From Citricoccus sp. SGAir0253 (GTDB lineage: Bacteria > Actinomycetota > Actinomycetes > Actinomycetales > Micrococcaceae): a DNA stretch of 64,000 nucleotides. Location of the stretch: positions 2,232,001 to 2,296,000 of the forward strand of contig NZ_CP039424.1 in the NCBI RefSeq assembly GCF_005877055.1. The letters run 5' to 3'. Of this stretch, positions 1 to 11,081 are shown piece after piece. Each line of letters starts with the position of its first letter. Positions within the stretch are counted from its first letter, which is position 1. The translations under genes were made by a program, and so were the position numbers. The notes under the pieces are model-generated. The model ran no database searches. It saw only the letters and a list, made by a program, of their open reading frames with translations, and had not been told where the DNA came from.

Positions 1-805
1 CCTCGGCCTGCTCCCACGAGGCCGGGTTGCCGATGCGGATGGCCGTGGCCACGGTGTCCGGCTCGGTCACGGGGTGGCCCAGCACGATCGGCGCCGCGCC
101 GGCGGCCTGGAACCCCCACATCACCGGGGTCCGGGTGGCCACGGCCGGCAGCTCGCCGGCGGCCGCGCCGGGGTGCGGGTTGGTGTAGGGCGCCGCGTAC
201 TCGCGGTAGCCCTTCCAGTAGGCCGTGATGTTGCCGGCGTTGCCGACGGGCAGCAGGTGGTAGTCCGGGGCGTCGCCGAGGGCGTCGACGACCTCGAAGG
301 CGCCCGTCTTCTGGCCCTCGATACGGTTCGGGTTGACCGAGTTGACCAGGAAGACCGGGTAGTTCTCCGAGAGCTTGCGGGCCACGTCGAGGCAGTTGTC
401 GAAGTTTCCGTCCACCTGCAGCAGGGTGGCGCCGTGGGCGATCGCCTGGGACAGCTTGCCCATCGCGATCTTGCCGTCCGGCACGAGCACCGCGCAGGTC
501 AGCCCGGCCTGGGTGGCGTAGGCGGCGGCCGAGGCCGAGGTGTTGCCCGTGGAGGCGCAGACCACGGCCTTCGCGCCCTGCTCCACGGCAGCGGTGATCG
601 CCATCGTCATCCCCCGGTCCTTGAAGGAGCCGGTGGGGTTCATGCCCTCGAACTTGACCCAGACCTCGCCCTCGACGAGCGCGGACAGCGCGGGCGCCTC
701 GATCAGCGGGGTGCCGCCCTCGCCCAGGGTGACCACCCGGGTGGACTCGCTCACGGGCAGGCGGTCGGCATACTCGCGGATCACTCCGCGCCATTGGTGT
801 GCCAC
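1..805 (-). CDS. thrC: Threonine synthase (3' end beyond window)
   Basis: This enzyme converts O-phosphohomoserine to threonine with pyridoxal phosphate, the last step of threonine synthesis. The 268 visible N-terminal residues begin [18 protein letters not shown] and contain GSFKDRG at about residues 59-65, whose lysine (about 62) should bind [14 protein letters not shown] phosphate-binding stretch follows. I chose GTG at 805 because it lies 7 nt after the hom stop, a GAAGGGA ribosome site overlaps the end of hom, and the first residues match actinobacterial ThrC. The nearby ATG is in another frame. The gene is the last visible member of argS-lysA-hom-thrC; the remaining part lies left of position 1. 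Confidence 0.95.
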   Translation of the reverse strand, partial: MAHQWRGVIREYADRLPVSESTRVVTLGEGGTPLIEAPALSALVEGEVWVKFEGMNPTGSFKDRGMTMAITAAVEQGAKAVVCASTGNTSASAAAYATQAGLTCAVLVPDGKIAMGKLSQAIAHGATLLQVDGNFDNCLDVARKLSENYPVFLVNSVNPNRIEGQKTGAFEVVDALGDAPDYHLLPVGNAGNITAYWKGYREYAAPYTNPHPGAAAGELPAVATRTPVMWGFQAAGAAPIVLGHPVTEPDTVATAIRIGNPASWEQAE

Positions 806-812
806 TTCTCGT

Positions 813-2174
813 TCAGTTCCCTTCGACGCGCAGGACGGAGACCACGTCGGTGACCACGTCCAGCTCCTTGATGGCGGTGACGGTGGAGGCGAGGGCGCGC
901 TCCCTCGCCCGGTGGGTGATGATGCGCAGCAGGGACTCGGCCGGCTCGTGGGACGCGGGCACGCCGGTACCCTCGTGGGCGTCGTAGACGGCGTCGTCCT
1001 CGGCCAGCGGCACCTGGCGCATGGCCTCGATCGAGACGCCGTGCTCGGCGACGACCGTGGCGATCGCGGCCAGCACGCCCGGCTGGTCGGCCACGCGCAG
1101 CACGATCATGTAGCTCGTGGTGGCCTCCCCGACCTCGAGGGCCGGCAAGACGGCCTTCGGGGTGTGCGTGCGCCCCGCGCCCCCGCGCACGAGGCGGCGG
1201 GCGATGGAGACGGTGTCCCCCATGACGGCGCTGGCCGTGGGGGCGCCGCCGGCGCCGGGCCCGTAGAACATGAGGTGCCCGGCGTTCTCGGCCTCGACGA
1301 ACACCGCGTTGTAGGCCCCGTGCACCGCGGCCAGCGGGTGCTCGCGCGGCAGCAGGGTCGGGTGGACGCGCAGCACGGCGCCGTCGGTGCCGTCCTCGGT
1401 CCGGATCCGCTCGGCGATGGCCAGCAGCTTGATGACGTGGCCGGCCTCGGCGGCCGCCTCGTTGTCCGCGGCGGTGATCGAGGTGATCCCCTCGCAGTGG
1501 ACCTGGTCGAGCGAGAAGGGCGCGTGGAAGGCCAGGTTCGCGAGGATCGCGGCCTTGGCGGCGGCGTCGTGGCCCTCGACGTCGGCCGTCGGGTCCGCCT
1601 CCGCGTAGCCGAGGCGCTGCGCCTCGGCCAGGGCGTCGGCGAAGGCCGCGCCGGTGGTGTCCATCTGGTCCAGGATGTAGTTGGTGGTGCCGTTGGCGAT
1701 GCCCATGACCCGGGTGACGCGGTCCCCGGACAGGGAGTCGCGCAGGGGCCGCAGGATCGGGATCGCCCCGCCCACGGACGCCTCGAAGGACAGCTGCGTG
1801 CCGGCGTCGGCGGCCGCCCGGAACAGCTCGGAGCCGCTCTGGGCCAGCAGGGCCTTGTTGCCGGTCACCACGGCCGAGCCGTTGGCGATCGCGCGCTCGA
1901 TGAGCGTCTTGGCCGGCTCGATCCCGCCGAGCAGCTCGATGACGATGTCCGCCCGGTCCACCAGCTGGGCCGCGTCCGCGGTGTACAGCTCGCGGGGCAG
2001 CTGGTAGTCGCGCGGGGCGTCCGGGTTCCGCACGAACACGCCGACCAGCTCGAGCCGGGCCCCGATCCGGGCCTCGAGCATCGCGGCGTCCTCGGTGAGG
2101 ATGCGGGCCACCTGCGACCCGACGTTGCCGGCGCCGAGCAGCGCGACCTTCAGGGACTGGGGGGTGTCGGTCAT
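813..2174 (-). CDS. hom: Homoserine dehydrogenase
   Basis: It reduces aspartate-semialdehyde to homoserine, the branch point towards threonine and methionine. The 453-residue protein has an N-terminal Rossmann fold with GAGNVGS at residues 14-20. The central catalytic domain contains conserved stretches such as NGTTNYIL and [18 protein letters not shown]-terminal ACT-like domain (about 365-440, around the segment [15 protein letters not shown]) is the usual site of threonine feedback. Length matches the ACT-containing actinobacterial form. It starts 30 nt after lysA and ends 7 nt before thrC, so the three genes are probably cotranscribed. Confidence 0.95.
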   Translation of the reverse strand: MTDTPQSLKVALLGAGNVGSQVARILTEDAAMLEARIGARLELVGVFVRNPDAPRDYQLPRELYTADAAQLVDRADIVIELLGGIEPAKTLIERAIANGSAVVTGNKALLAQSGSELFRAAADAGTQLSFEASVGGAIPILRPLRDSLSGDRVTRVMGIANGTTNYILDQMDTTGAAFADALAEAQRLGYAEADPTADVEGHDAAAKAAILANLAFHAPFSLDQVHCEGITSITAADNEAAAEAGHVIKLLAIAERIRTEDGTDGAVLRVHPTLLPREHPLAAVHGAYNAVFVEAENAGHLMFYGPGAGGAPTASAVMGDTVSIARRLVRGGAGRTHTPKAVLPALEVGEATTSYMIVLRVADQPGVLAAIATVVAEHGVSIEAMRQVPLAEDDAVYDAHEGTGVPASHEPAESLLRIITHRARERALASTVTAIKELDVVTDVVSVLRVEGN

Positions 2175-2204
2175 GGTCCTCCGTTGCGTGGGTGGATGGT
2201 GGCG

Positions 2205-3734
2205 TCAGAGGCCGGTCTCGCGGGCGAAGAGGTCCTCTTCGGTCTCGCGGCGGATGATGACGCGGGCCTGCCCCCCACGCACGGCCACGATGGCCGGGCG
2301 GGTGAGCTGGTTGTAGTTGCTGGACAGCGAGTGGCAGTAGGCGCCGGTGGCCGGGACGGCGAGCAGGTCGCCGCGCGCCACGTCCCCGGGCAGGTAGGCG
2401 TCGCGCACCACGATGTCGCCGGACTCGCAGTGCTTGCCGACCACGCGGGTCAGCACCGCCGGCTCGGCGGACGTGCGCGAGGCCAGGGCCACCGAGTAGT
2501 CGGACTCGTAGAGCACCGGGCGGGCGTTGTCGCTCATCCCGCCGTCCACGGCGACGTAGCGCCGCGGCAGGGTGCCGCCGCCGGCGCCGGCGGGCGCGTC
2601 CACGGACACCGTCTTGCGCACCCCGGCCTCGTACAGGGTGAAGGTCGAGGGCCCGGAGATGGCCCGGCCCGGCTCGATCGAGATGCGCGGGCAGGCCAGC
2701 CCCAGCCGCTCGCACGCCGCGCGCACCGCGCCGGCCAGCGCGGTGGCGATCTCCGCCGGGGTGCGGGGCTCGTCGGCCGCCGTGTACGCGATGCCGTGCC
2801 CGCCGCCGAGGTCGAGCTCGGCCAGCTCCACCCCGTGGGCGTCCCGGATCCCGGCCAGGAAGCCGAGCAGTCGCTCCGCGGCCACGCCGAAGCCCTCGGC
2901 CTCGAAGATCTGGGAGCCGATGTGGCAGTGCAGCCCGAGCAGCTCGATCGAGTCCGCCGCGAGGGCGTGGGCGACGGCGGCCGCGGCCGGTGACCCGGCC
3001 GTCCCGCCCGCGGCGGGGTCCGCGCCGGCGTCCGGCCCCGCCATCGACAGGCCGAACTTCTGGTCCTCGTGGGCGGTGGCGATGAAGTCGTGGGTGTGCG
3101 CGTGCACGCCGGGGGTCAGCCGCAGCATGACGGGGGCGCGCACCCCGGCCTCGGCGGCCAGGGACGCGAGCCGGTCCAGCTCGTCGAGGGAGTCCACGAC
3201 GATCCGGCCGACGCCGGCCCCCAGGGCGCGGCGCAGCTCGGCGTCCGACTTGTTGTTGCCGTGCAGCCCGATGTGCGCGGGGTCCACGCCCGCGCGCAGC
3301 GCCGTGGCCAGCTCGCCGCCGGAGGCCGTGTCCAGCCGCAGCCCCTCCTCGGTGACCCAGCGGGCCGCCGCGGTGCACAGGAAGGACTTGCCCGCGTAGT
3401 AGACGTCCACTCCCCCGCACAGCTCGGCGAAGGCGGCGTCGAAGGCCTCCTTGAAGGACCGGGCGCGGGCGCGGAAGTCGTCCTCGTCCAGCACCAGCAG
3501 GGGCGTGCCGTACTCGGCCGCGAGCCGGGAGGCGGGGATGCCCTGGACGGCGATCTCGCCGTCGTCGCCACGGGCCACTCCGGCGGCCCACAGCTTGGCC
3601 ACGAGGGCGTTGGGATCCTCGGGGTAGTCCAGCCACGCCGGCGCGAGCGGGGAGGGCCCGGCGGCGGGGTTCGGCACGGCGGCGGGGTTCGGCACGGCGC
3701 CCGCCGTGGCGGGCGCGGAGTCGGCGGTGGTCAT
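2205..3734 (-). CDS. lysA: Diaminopimelate decarboxylase
   Basis: It decarboxylates meso-diaminopimelate to lysine, a PLP fold-III enzyme. The 509-residue protein shows VYYAGKSFLC with the PLP lysine at residue 116, HGNNK, an EPGRAI motif and the C-terminal CESGD motif that supplies the active-site cysteine. The first 30 or so residues are a Pro/Ala-rich extension in which AVPNPA occurs twice, encoded by a duplicated 18-bp stretch near 3663-3698. A later start is possible, but ATG at 3734 follows the argS stop by 8 nt with GAGG upstream. The argS-lysA order is classic for Actinobacteria. Confidence 0.94.
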   Translation of the reverse strand: MTTADSAPATAGAVPNPAAVPNPAAGPSPLAPAWLDYPEDPNALVAKLWAAGVARGDDGEIAVQGIPASRLAAEYGTPLLVLDEDDFRARARSFKEAFDAAFAELCGGVDVYYAGKSFLCTAAARWVTEEGLRLDTASGGELATALRAGVDPAHIGLHGNNKSDAELRRALGAGVGRIVVDSLDELDRLASLAAEAGVRAPVMLRLTPGVHAHTHDFIATAHEDQKFGLSMAGPDAGADPAAGGTAGSPAAAAVAHALAADSIELLGLHCHIGSQIFEAEGFGVAAERLLGFLAGIRDAHGVELAELDLGGGHGIAYTAADEPRTPAEIATALAGAVRAACERLGLACPRISIEPGRAISGPSTFTLYEAGVRKTVSVDAPAGAGGGTLPRRYVAVDGGMSDNARPVLYESDYSVALASRTSAEPAVLTRVVGKHCESGDIVVRDAYLPGDVARGDLLAVPATGAYCHSLSSNYNQLTRPAIVAVRGGQARVIIRRETEEDLFARETGL

Positions 3735-3742
3735 GGGGGTCC

Positions 3743-5404
3743 TCACATCCGGTCGGGGGCGCTGACGCCCAGCAGTCCCAGCCCGTTGGCGAGCACCTGG
3801 GCGGTGGCCTCGTTGAGCCACAGCCGCGTGCGGTTGAGGTCGGTGACCTCCCCGCGGGCCTCGCCCGCGGCGTCGCTCGCGACCGGCACGATCCGGCAGG
3901 CGCCGTACCAGGCGTGGTACGCCCCGGCGACGACCTCCAGGTGGCGCGCCACGCGGTGCGGCTCGCGGAACTCCGCGGCCTGGGCCACGACGGACGGGAA
4001 CTCGCCGAGCCGGGCCAGCAGGTCGGACTCGGTCTCGTGCGTGAGCAGCGAGGCGTCGAAGGCGGAGCGGTCCACGCCGGCCGCCTCGGCCGTGCGGGCC
4101 GCGCCCCGCGTGCGGGCGTGGGCGTACTGGACGTAGAACACCGGGTTGTCGTTGGTCCGGGAGGTCAGGATCTCGGGGTCGATCGTGATCGGCGAGTCCG
4201 CGGGGTAGCGGGCCAGGGAGTACCGCAGCGCGTCGGCGCCGAGCCACTCGACGAGGTCCTTGAGCTCGATGATGTTGCCGGCGCGCTTGGACAGCCGGGC
4301 CCCGTTGACGGAGATCAGCTGGCCGATGAGGACCTCGATGTTGCGCTCCGGGTCGTCCCCCGCGCACGCCGCGATGGCCTTGAGCCGGCCCACGTAGCCG
4401 TGGTGGTCGGCCCCGAGCAGGTAGATCTTCTCGGTGAAGCCCCGGTCCTTCTTGGACAGGTAGTAGGCGGCGTCGGCCGCGAAGTAGGTCGGCTCGCCGT
4501 TGGCCCGGATGAGCACGCGGTCCTTGTCGTCGCCGAAGTCGGTGGTGCGCAGCCACACCGCGCCGTCGCGGTCGTCGATGTGCCCCTGCTCGCGCAGGCG
4601 GGCCACGGCGTCCTCGATCGCCCCGGACTCGTGCAGCCGCCGCTCGGAGAACCACACGTCGAAGTCCACGCCGAAGTCCGCGAGCGTGTCCCTGATGTCC
4701 CGCATCTGGTGGGCGTAGGCCGACTCCCGGATGACCGGCAGCGCCGCCGTCTCCGTCAGGGTGCGGATGTCCGGGTGGTCCGCGAGCACCTGGGTGGCGA
4801 GGTCCTGGATGTACTCGCCGGGGTAGCCGCCCTCCGGCACGGGCAGCCCGTGCAGCCGGTTGTAGACGGAGCGCGCGAACACGTTCATCTGGTTGCCGGC
4901 GTCGTTGATGTAGTACTCGGCCGTCAGCTCGGCCCCGGAGGCGCGCAGCAGCCGCGCGATGGCATCGCCGAGCGCGGCCCAGCGGGTGTGCCCGATGTGC
5001 AGGGGGCCGGTGGGGTTGGCGGAGACGAACTCCATGTTCACCACGCGGCCGGCCAGGGCGGTGTTGCGCCCGAAGTCGGCGCCCGCCTCGACGACGGTGC
5101 GGGCCAGCTCCCCCGCCGCCGCGGCGTCGAGGGTGATGTTGACGAACCCGGGCCCGGCGATCTCCGCGGCGGCGACGCCGGGCACGTCCCCGAGGCGCCG
5201 CACGAGGATCGCGGCGAGCTCGCGCGGGGCCATCCCGGCCTTCTTGCCGAGCTGCATGGCCACGTTGGTGGCCCAGTCGCCGTGCTCCCGGTTCCGGGGT
5301 CGCTCCACCTTGACCTGGGCCGGGACCTCGACGGCGATCTCGCCGGAGTCGACGGCGTCCTGTAGGCAGGCGGCCAGGGCTGAGGAAAGGTCTTCGGGGG
5401 TCAC
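3743..5404 (-). CDS. argS: Arginyl-tRNA synthetase
   Basis: It charges tRNA-Arg in the cytoplasm. The 553-residue class I synthetase has the additional N-terminal domain typical of ArgRS, the HIGH motif at residues 136-139 (PTGPLHIGHT), a KMSKS-like RLSKRAGN near residue 373 and a C-terminal DALR anticodon-binding domain. The start GTG at 5404 is chosen because the sequence before it carries TAGACT ending 7 nt upstream and no Shine-Dalgarno, fitting a leaderless transcript, and because VTPEDLSSAL aligns with the family start. It heads the argS-lysA-hom-thrC operon and lies close to a divergent tRNA-Arg gene. Confidence 0.95.
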   Translation of the reverse strand: MTPEDLSSALAACLQDAVDSGEIAVEVPAQVKVERPRNREHGDWATNVAMQLGKKAGMAPRELAAILVRRLGDVPGVAAAEIAGPGFVNITLDAAAAGELARTVVEAGADFGRNTALAGRVVNMEFVSANPTGPLHIGHTRWAALGDAIARLLRASGAELTAEYYINDAGNQMNVFARSVYNRLHGLPVPEGGYPGEYIQDLATQVLADHPDIRTLTETAALPVIRESAYAHQMRDIRDTLADFGVDFDVWFSERRLHESGAIEDAVARLREQGHIDDRDGAVWLRTTDFGDDKDRVLIRANGEPTYFAADAAYYLSKKDRGFTEKIYLLGADHHGYVGRLKAIAACAGDDPERNIEVLIGQLISVNGARLSKRAGNIIELKDLVEWLGADALRYSLARYPADSPITIDPEILTSRTNDNPVFYVQYAHARTRGAARTAEAAGVDRSAFDASLLTHETESDLLARLGEFPSVVAQAAEFREPHRVARHLEVVAGAYHAWYGACRIVPVASDAAGEARGEVTDLNRTRLWLNEATAQVLANGLGLLGVSAPDRM

Positions 5405-5417
5405 CCGCGACAGTCTA
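5405..5417 (-). promoter_or_regulatory. Leaderless-type promoter of argS (-10 TAGACT)
   Basis: Read on the minus strand, TAGACT (5417-5412) is followed by seven bases, GTCGCGG, and then the GTG start of argS. There is no ribosome binding site between them. This is the TAnnnT-N7-start arrangement of actinobacterial leaderless genes; no clear -35 box is visible. Confidence 0.55.
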
Positions 5418-5496
5418 GTGTTCCGCGGGTGGCCCTCGCGAAACGGGGCCGGAGCGTGACCCGACAGGCGATTTCTCCTCCGCGCCGTCCATGCGG

Positions 5497-5502
5497 TAGG
5501 GT
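5497..5502 (+). promoter_or_regulatory. Possible -10 box of the tRNA-Arg gene
   Basis: TAGGGT lies 40 nt before the mature 5' end of the tRNA, leaving a short 5' leader for RNase P. No convincing -35 hexamer is seen, so this is only a candidate. Confidence 0.3.
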
Positions 5503-5541
5503 TGTCAAGTCCCGACCGGCCCGCCCGGTCGCGAGACCCCC

Positions 5542-5617
5542 GCCTCCGTAGCTCAGGGGATAGAGCGTCTGCCTCCGGAGCAGAAGGCCGCAGGTTCGAA
5601 TCCTGCCGGGGGCACCA
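5542..5617 (+). tRNA. tRNA-Arg (anticodon CCG)
   Basis: A complete cloverleaf can be drawn: acceptor GCCTCCG pairs with CGGGGGC (one G-U), the anticodon arm is TCTGC-CTCCGGA-GCAGA with anticodon CCG reading CGG, and the T arm is GCAGG-TTCGAAT-CCTGC. Discriminator A is at 5614 and CCA is encoded at 5615-5617. CGG is expected to be a common arginine codon at this GC content. It is divergent from argS, whose product would charge it. Confidence 0.97.
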
Positions 5618-5741
5618 TCTCCTCCCTCGCCCGTTCGGGCACTCCCCCTCCTCGACTCCCTGCCCGGAGTCCGCCGTCGCGCGCTCCGTCCCCGCCGCGT
5701 GTCCCGCCCCGTCCGCGGCAACGCCGCCCCGGCCGCCGTCG

Positions 5742-5781
5742 GGCCCGGCGGCGCCCCCGTCCCGCGGACCGCCGCCGGGCC
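5742..5781 (+). terminator. GC-rich hairpin downstream of tRNA-Arg
   Basis: A perfect 12-bp inverted repeat, GGCCCGGCGGCG at 5742-5753 and its complement at 5770-5781, sits between the tRNA and the aldehyde dehydrogenase gene. It has no U-tract, as is common in high-GC Actinobacteria. It may end the tRNA transcript. Confidence 0.45.
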
Positions 5782-5847
5782 TGTACGGACGCGGCCCGCC
5801 CGGGCAAGGATGGGAGGACGTCCCCGTTCCCGACCGAGGAGTCCCCC

Positions 5848-7251
<1,404 letters not shown>

Positions 7252-7261
7252 GGGGGCGGCC

Positions 7262-8305
7262 GTGACGGTCTTCGGGTTCCACGCCAGCCACGAACAGGTC
7301 GACCCCCGCCGCCTGCTCGCCGACGTCCAGGCCGCCGAGCGCGCCGGGTTCGGCGCGGCGATGTGCTCCGACCACCTCGCCCCCTGGTCGCGGCGCCAGG
7401 GCCACTCCGGCTTCGCGTGGTCCTGGCTCGGCGCGGCCCTGGCCACCACGGGGCTGCGCCTGGGCGTCGTGACCGCGCCGGGCCAGCGCTACCACCCCGC
7501 CATCATCGCCCAGGCCTCCGCCACCCTGGCGCAGATGTTCCCGGGCCGGTTCTGGATGGCGCCCGGGTCCGGGGAGAACCTCAACGAGCACGTCACGGGC
7601 GAGCCCTGGCCGGACAAGGAGCACCGGCAACGGCGGCTCGAGGAGTCGGTCGAGGTCATCCGCCGCCTGCACCGCGGGGAGACCGTCACCCACCGGGGGC
7701 ACGTCACGGTGGAGCACGCCCGGGTGTGGGACACGCCGCCGGAGCCGGTGCCGCTCATCGCGCCGGCGATCACCCGACGGACCGCGGTCCGGGCCGCCGG
7801 CTGGGCGGACGGGCTGATCACCGTGAACCAGCCGGTGGACACCCTCCGGGAGCTGCTGGACGCCTACCGCTCCCACGGCGGGCGGGGGCCGGCGGCCCTG
7901 CAGGTCCACCTGTCCTGGGCTCCCACCCGGCCGGAGGCCGAGCGGATCGCGATGGACCAGTGGCAGTCCAACGTGCTGCCGCCGCCGCGGTGCTGGGACC
8001 TAGCGCTGCCGGAGGACTTCGAGGCCGCCACGGCCGGCGCGGGGCCGGAGGACGTGGGCGGCGCGGTGAACGTCTCGGCGGACCTGGACCAGCACGTGGA
8101 CTGGCTCGCCGAGTACGCGGCCCTGGGCTTCGACGAGGTCTACCTGCACTTCGTCGGCCAGGACCAGGGACCGTTCCTCGAGGCCTTCGGCGCGGCGGTG
8201 CTGCCCGTCCTGGCGACGGCCTCGGCGAGCGCGTCCGCGGGGGCGGACGCGGGCGCGTCCACGGGGACCGCCTGGGCACCGCCGGCCGGGGAGCCGGCTC
8301 CGTGA
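7262..8305 (+). CDS. Luciferase-like flavin oxidoreductase (non-F420 type)
   Basis: A 347-residue TIM-barrel protein of the bacterial luciferase-like (LLM) superfamily. It has the family pattern of FGFHASHEQ at the N-terminus, MCSDHLAPW near residue 40, and [14 protein letters not shown] around residue 100. It looks like the clade (TIGR03885) placed among F420-dependent enzymes but found in organisms lacking F420, so the cofactor is probably a flavin; this is from memory of the family. The C-terminal 30 residues are Ala/Ser-rich. GTG at 7262 has GAGGGGG directly upstream. Its stop overlaps the start of the next gene (GTGA), so it is translationally coupled to a GH13 enzyme. No substrate is known. 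Confidence 0.8.
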   Translation: MTVFGFHASHEQVDPRRLLADVQAAERAGFGAAMCSDHLAPWSRRQGHSGFAWSWLGAALATTGLRLGVVTAPGQRYHPAIIAQASATLAQMFPGRFWMAPGSGENLNEHVTGEPWPDKEHRQRRLEESVEVIRRLHRGETVTHRGHVTVEHARVWDTPPEPVPLIAPAITRRTAVRAAGWADGLITVNQPVDTLRELLDAYRSHGGRGPAALQVHLSWAPTRPEAERIAMDQWQSNVLPPPRCWDLALPEDFEAATAGAGPEDVGGAVNVSADLDQHVDWLAEYAALGFDEVYLHFVGQDQGPFLEAFGAAVLPVLATASASASAGADAGASTGTAWAPPAGEPAP

Positions 8306-10146
8306 GGACCGCGCGGACCTCGGACCTGTGGTGGAAGACGGCGGTCTTCTACTGCCTGGACGTGGAGACGTTCATGGACGCCGACGGCGACGGCGTGGGG
8401 GACTTCGTGGGGCTGGCGGAGCGCATCGACTACCTGCAGGAGCTCGGCGTCACGTGCCTGTGGCTCATGCCGTTCTACCCCTCCCCGGGCCGGGACGACG
8501 GCTACGACGTCACCGACTTCTACGGCGTGCACCCCCGCCTGGGCGACCACGGCGACCTGGTGGAGTTCCTCCGGGCCGCGCGGGACCGGGGCATGCGCGT
8601 GATCGTGGACTTCCTCGTCAACCACACCTCGGACCGGCACCCGTGGTTCCGCTCCGCGCGGCGCTCGCGGGAGTCGCCGTACCGGGACTTCTACGTCTGG
8701 CGCGCGGACCCGCCCCCGGACACCTCGGCCCAGGTCGTCTTCCCCGACCAGGAGGACTCGGTCTGGACGCGCGACGAGGCCACCGGGGAGTGGTACCTGC
8801 ACCGGTTCTACCGCCACCAGCCGGACCTCAACGTGCGCAACCCCCGGGTGCGGACCGAGCTGGCCAAGGCCATGGGCTTCTGGCTCGAGCTGGGCGTGGA
8901 CGGCTTCCGGATCGATGCCGTGCCCTTCTTCCTGGAGATGACCCCCGCCGGGCCGCGGGACCCGGCGGCCGGCCAGGAGGGCGGGGAGCGTGGGGACGGC
9001 GGGCAGGGCGCCAGCGGCGGGACCGGGGACGCGTCCTCCCCCGGGCCGGCGGAGGTGGCCGCGGACCCCCACGAGGTCCTGCGCGACCTGCGCTCCTTCA
9101 CGCAGCGGCGCAAGGGCGACTCGGTCCTGCTCGGGGAGGTGAACCTGCCGTTCGCGGAACAGCTGCGGTTCTTCGGCGGGGACGAGGGGGACGAGCTGAC
9201 CATGATGTTCGACTTCATGGTGATGCAGTACGCGTACCTGTCCCTGGCCCGCGGCGACGCCCGTCCGCTGGCGGACACGCTGTCCCGCCGGCCCCGCCTG
9301 GACCCGGACAGCCAGTGGGCGACGTTCCTGCGCAACCACGACGAGCTCACCCTGGACAAGCTCTCGGAGGACGAGCGCGCCGAGGTCTTCGCCGCCTTCG
9401 GCCCGGACCCCGCCCTGCAGCTCTACGGCCGCGGGCTCAAGCGCCGGCTGCCTCCCATGCTGGGGGGCGATCCGCGCCGGCTGCGGATGGCGTACTCGCT
9501 GCTGTTCTCGCTGCCGGGCTCGCCCGTGCTCTTCTACGGCGAGGAGATCGGGATGGGCGAGGACCCGGAGGCCCCGGGGCGGATGGCCGTGCGCACGCCC
9601 ATGCAGTGGGACGCCGGCCGCAACGGCGGGTTCTCGGCGGCGGCGCCGTCCCGGCTGGCCCGGCGCCCGGTGACGGGGGCCTACGGGCCGGAGCACGTCA
9701 ACGTCGCGCAGGCGCGGCGGGACCCGGACTCGCTGTACCACCACGTCCGCCGGCTCATCCACGCCTACCGCCGGTCCCCCGAGATCGGCTGGGGCCGGTT
9801 CGAGGTCCTGGCCCAGGCCGACGGCGGCACGGCGGTCCTGGCGCACCGGGTCACCTGGTACGGCACCCCGGAGGACGAGGGGCCCGGTCGCGAGCGGCCG
9901 GACCCGGAGGAGGTCCCGCTGTCCGCGGTGATGCTGCACAACTTCTCCGCCGAGGCCCAGTCGGTCCGCGTGGACCTGTGCGGGGGCCGGTGGGAGGCCG
10001 ACCGGATCGCCGGCTGGCCCCTGCACGACCTGCTCGACGGCGAGGACCTGGCCATCGGCGCCGACGGGACCCTCGAGGTGCGCCTGGACGGCTACGGCCA
10101 CCGGTGGTTCCGCGTGGGCCACCCCGGCGACACGAGGATGGCATGA
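8302..10146 (+). CDS. GH13 alpha-amylase family protein, trehalose synthase-like
   Basis: A 614-residue cytoplasmic glycoside hydrolase family 13 enzyme with no signal peptide. The four conserved regions are visible: VDFLVNHTS, GFRIDAVPF with the nucleophile Asp205, LLGEVNLP with the acid/base Glu279, and FLRNHDEL with Asp347. The N-terminal WWKTAVFYCLDVETFMDADGDG resembles maltose/trehalose-interconverting TreS proteins, but the acid/base loop differs from the TreS form. Residues 213-258 hold a Gly/Ser/Asp-rich insertion. I start it at GTG 8302, overlapping the previous stop, because the upstream part of the frame is antisense-like and lacks homology. Catalysis on alpha-glucosides is likely; the exact reaction is unknown. 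Confidence 0.85.
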   Translation: MRTARTSDLWWKTAVFYCLDVETFMDADGDGVGDFVGLAERIDYLQELGVTCLWLMPFYPSPGRDDGYDVTDFYGVHPRLGDHGDLVEFLRAARDRGMRVIVDFLVNHTSDRHPWFRSARRSRESPYRDFYVWRADPPPDTSAQVVFPDQEDSVWTRDEATGEWYLHRFYRHQPDLNVRNPRVRTELAKAMGFWLELGVDGFRIDAVPFFLEMTPAGPRDPAAGQEGGERGDGGQGASGGTGDASSPGPAEVAADPHEVLRDLRSFTQRRKGDSVLLGEVNLPFAEQLRFFGGDEGDELTMMFDFMVMQYAYLSLARGDARPLADTLSRRPRLDPDSQWATFLRNHDELTLDKLSEDERAEVFAAFGPDPALQLYGRGLKRRLPPMLGGDPRRLRMAYSLLFSLPGSPVLFYGEEIGMGEDPEAPGRMAVRTPMQWDAGRNGGFSAAAPSRLARRPVTGAYGPEHVNVAQARRDPDSLYHHVRRLIHAYRRSPEIGWGRFEVLAQADGGTAVLAHRVTWYGTPEDEGPGRERPDPEEVPLSAVMLHNFSAEAQSVRVDLCGGRWEADRIAGWPLHDLLDGEDLAIGADGTLEVRLDGYGHRWFRVGHPGDTRMA

Positions 10147-11081
10147 CGACCGCTCCCGGGCCCCCGCCCGCCGTCGGCACTCCCCGGCCGTTCCGCGACC
10201 GCGGGGCGGCCCTGGGCTTCATCGTGGCCTGCCAGCGGGACCCGGCCACCGGCACGGCGTTCCTCGGGGAGGAGCCCGCCGGGGTGGAGGCCGAGCTCGA
10301 GGGCCTGGCCCAGCCGTGGCTGTCCACGCTGCGCGCCGTCACCGAGGGCGGGCGGCTCCGTGCGGCCATCGCCGTGGAGTGGGACGAGGAGCCCTCGATG
10401 GCGTGGCTGCAGGGCCCGTGGGGCCCGGCCGCGGCGGTCCGCGAGCACGGTCCCGCCCTCGTGCGCGCCGCGGCCGGGCAGGTGCCGCCGGGCATCGAGC
10501 GGCTGGAGATGTGCGGACACGTGGCCAACACCGCGATGGCGGACCTCGCGCGGCGGCTCGGGTGGAGCGCCACGGAGGTGAGCCTGGCGATGGTCGTGGA
10601 CGCGGCGGAGGCCGCCCGCTGGCCCGTGCCGGAGCCGCCGCCGGGCGTGTCGGTGCGTCTCGCCGTACCGGCCGACCGGCCGGGGCTCGCCCGGCTGCAC
10701 GAGCCCGAGTTCGGCCAGGCCTACGCCACCGTGGACCAGTTGCTCACCCGCCACCGCACGGTGGTCGCGGAGGACGGCGCCGGCACGCTGCTCGGCTACG
10801 CCGCGGGCCGGATCCAGGACGACGGCCAGGCCTACGTGGACTTCACGGCGGTGGCCCCCGAGGCCCGCCGCGGGGGCGTGGGCCGGTCCGTGGTGACCGC
10901 CCTCGTCCGGCAGCTGCTGGCCGAGGGGTCCCCCGGCCACGTCCACCTCACGGTGCGCGAGTCCCGGACCGCCGCACGGTCGCTGTACCGCTCGCTCGGC
11001 ATGCGGCAGGACGCGGCGCTGCGCGGCTACCGGGGCCCGCGCCCGGCGCCGGCGGGCTCCGGGAGACTGGGACGGGCCTAG
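10143..11081 (+). CDS. GNAT-family N-acetyltransferase
   Basis: A 312-residue protein. Its C-terminal half (about 170-305) is a GNAT fold with the acetyl-CoA loop in VAPEARRGGVGRSVV near residue 238 and an SLYRSLGM ending. The N-terminal half is a second, degenerate GNAT-like domain without a clear acetyl-CoA loop. ATG at 10143 overlaps the GH13 stop (ATGA), completing a coupled trio with the oxidoreductase and GH13 enzyme. The acetyl acceptor is unknown. Its TAG stop lies inside the left arm of the hairpin at 11073-11103. Confidence 0.85.
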   Translation: MTTAPGPPPAVGTPRPFRDRGAALGFIVACQRDPATGTAFLGEEPAGVEAELEGLAQPWLSTLRAVTEGGRLRAAIAVEWDEEPSMAWLQGPWGPAAAVREHGPALVRAAAGQVPPGIERLEMCGHVANTAMADLARRLGWSATEVSLAMVVDAAEAARWPVPEPPPGVSVRLAVPADRPGLARLHEPEFGQAYATVDQLLTRHRTVVAEDGAGTLLGYAAGRIQDDGQAYVDFTAVAPEARRGGVGRSVVTALVRQLLAEGSPGHVHLTVRESRTAARSLYRSLGMRQDAALRGYRGPRPAPAGSGRLGRA

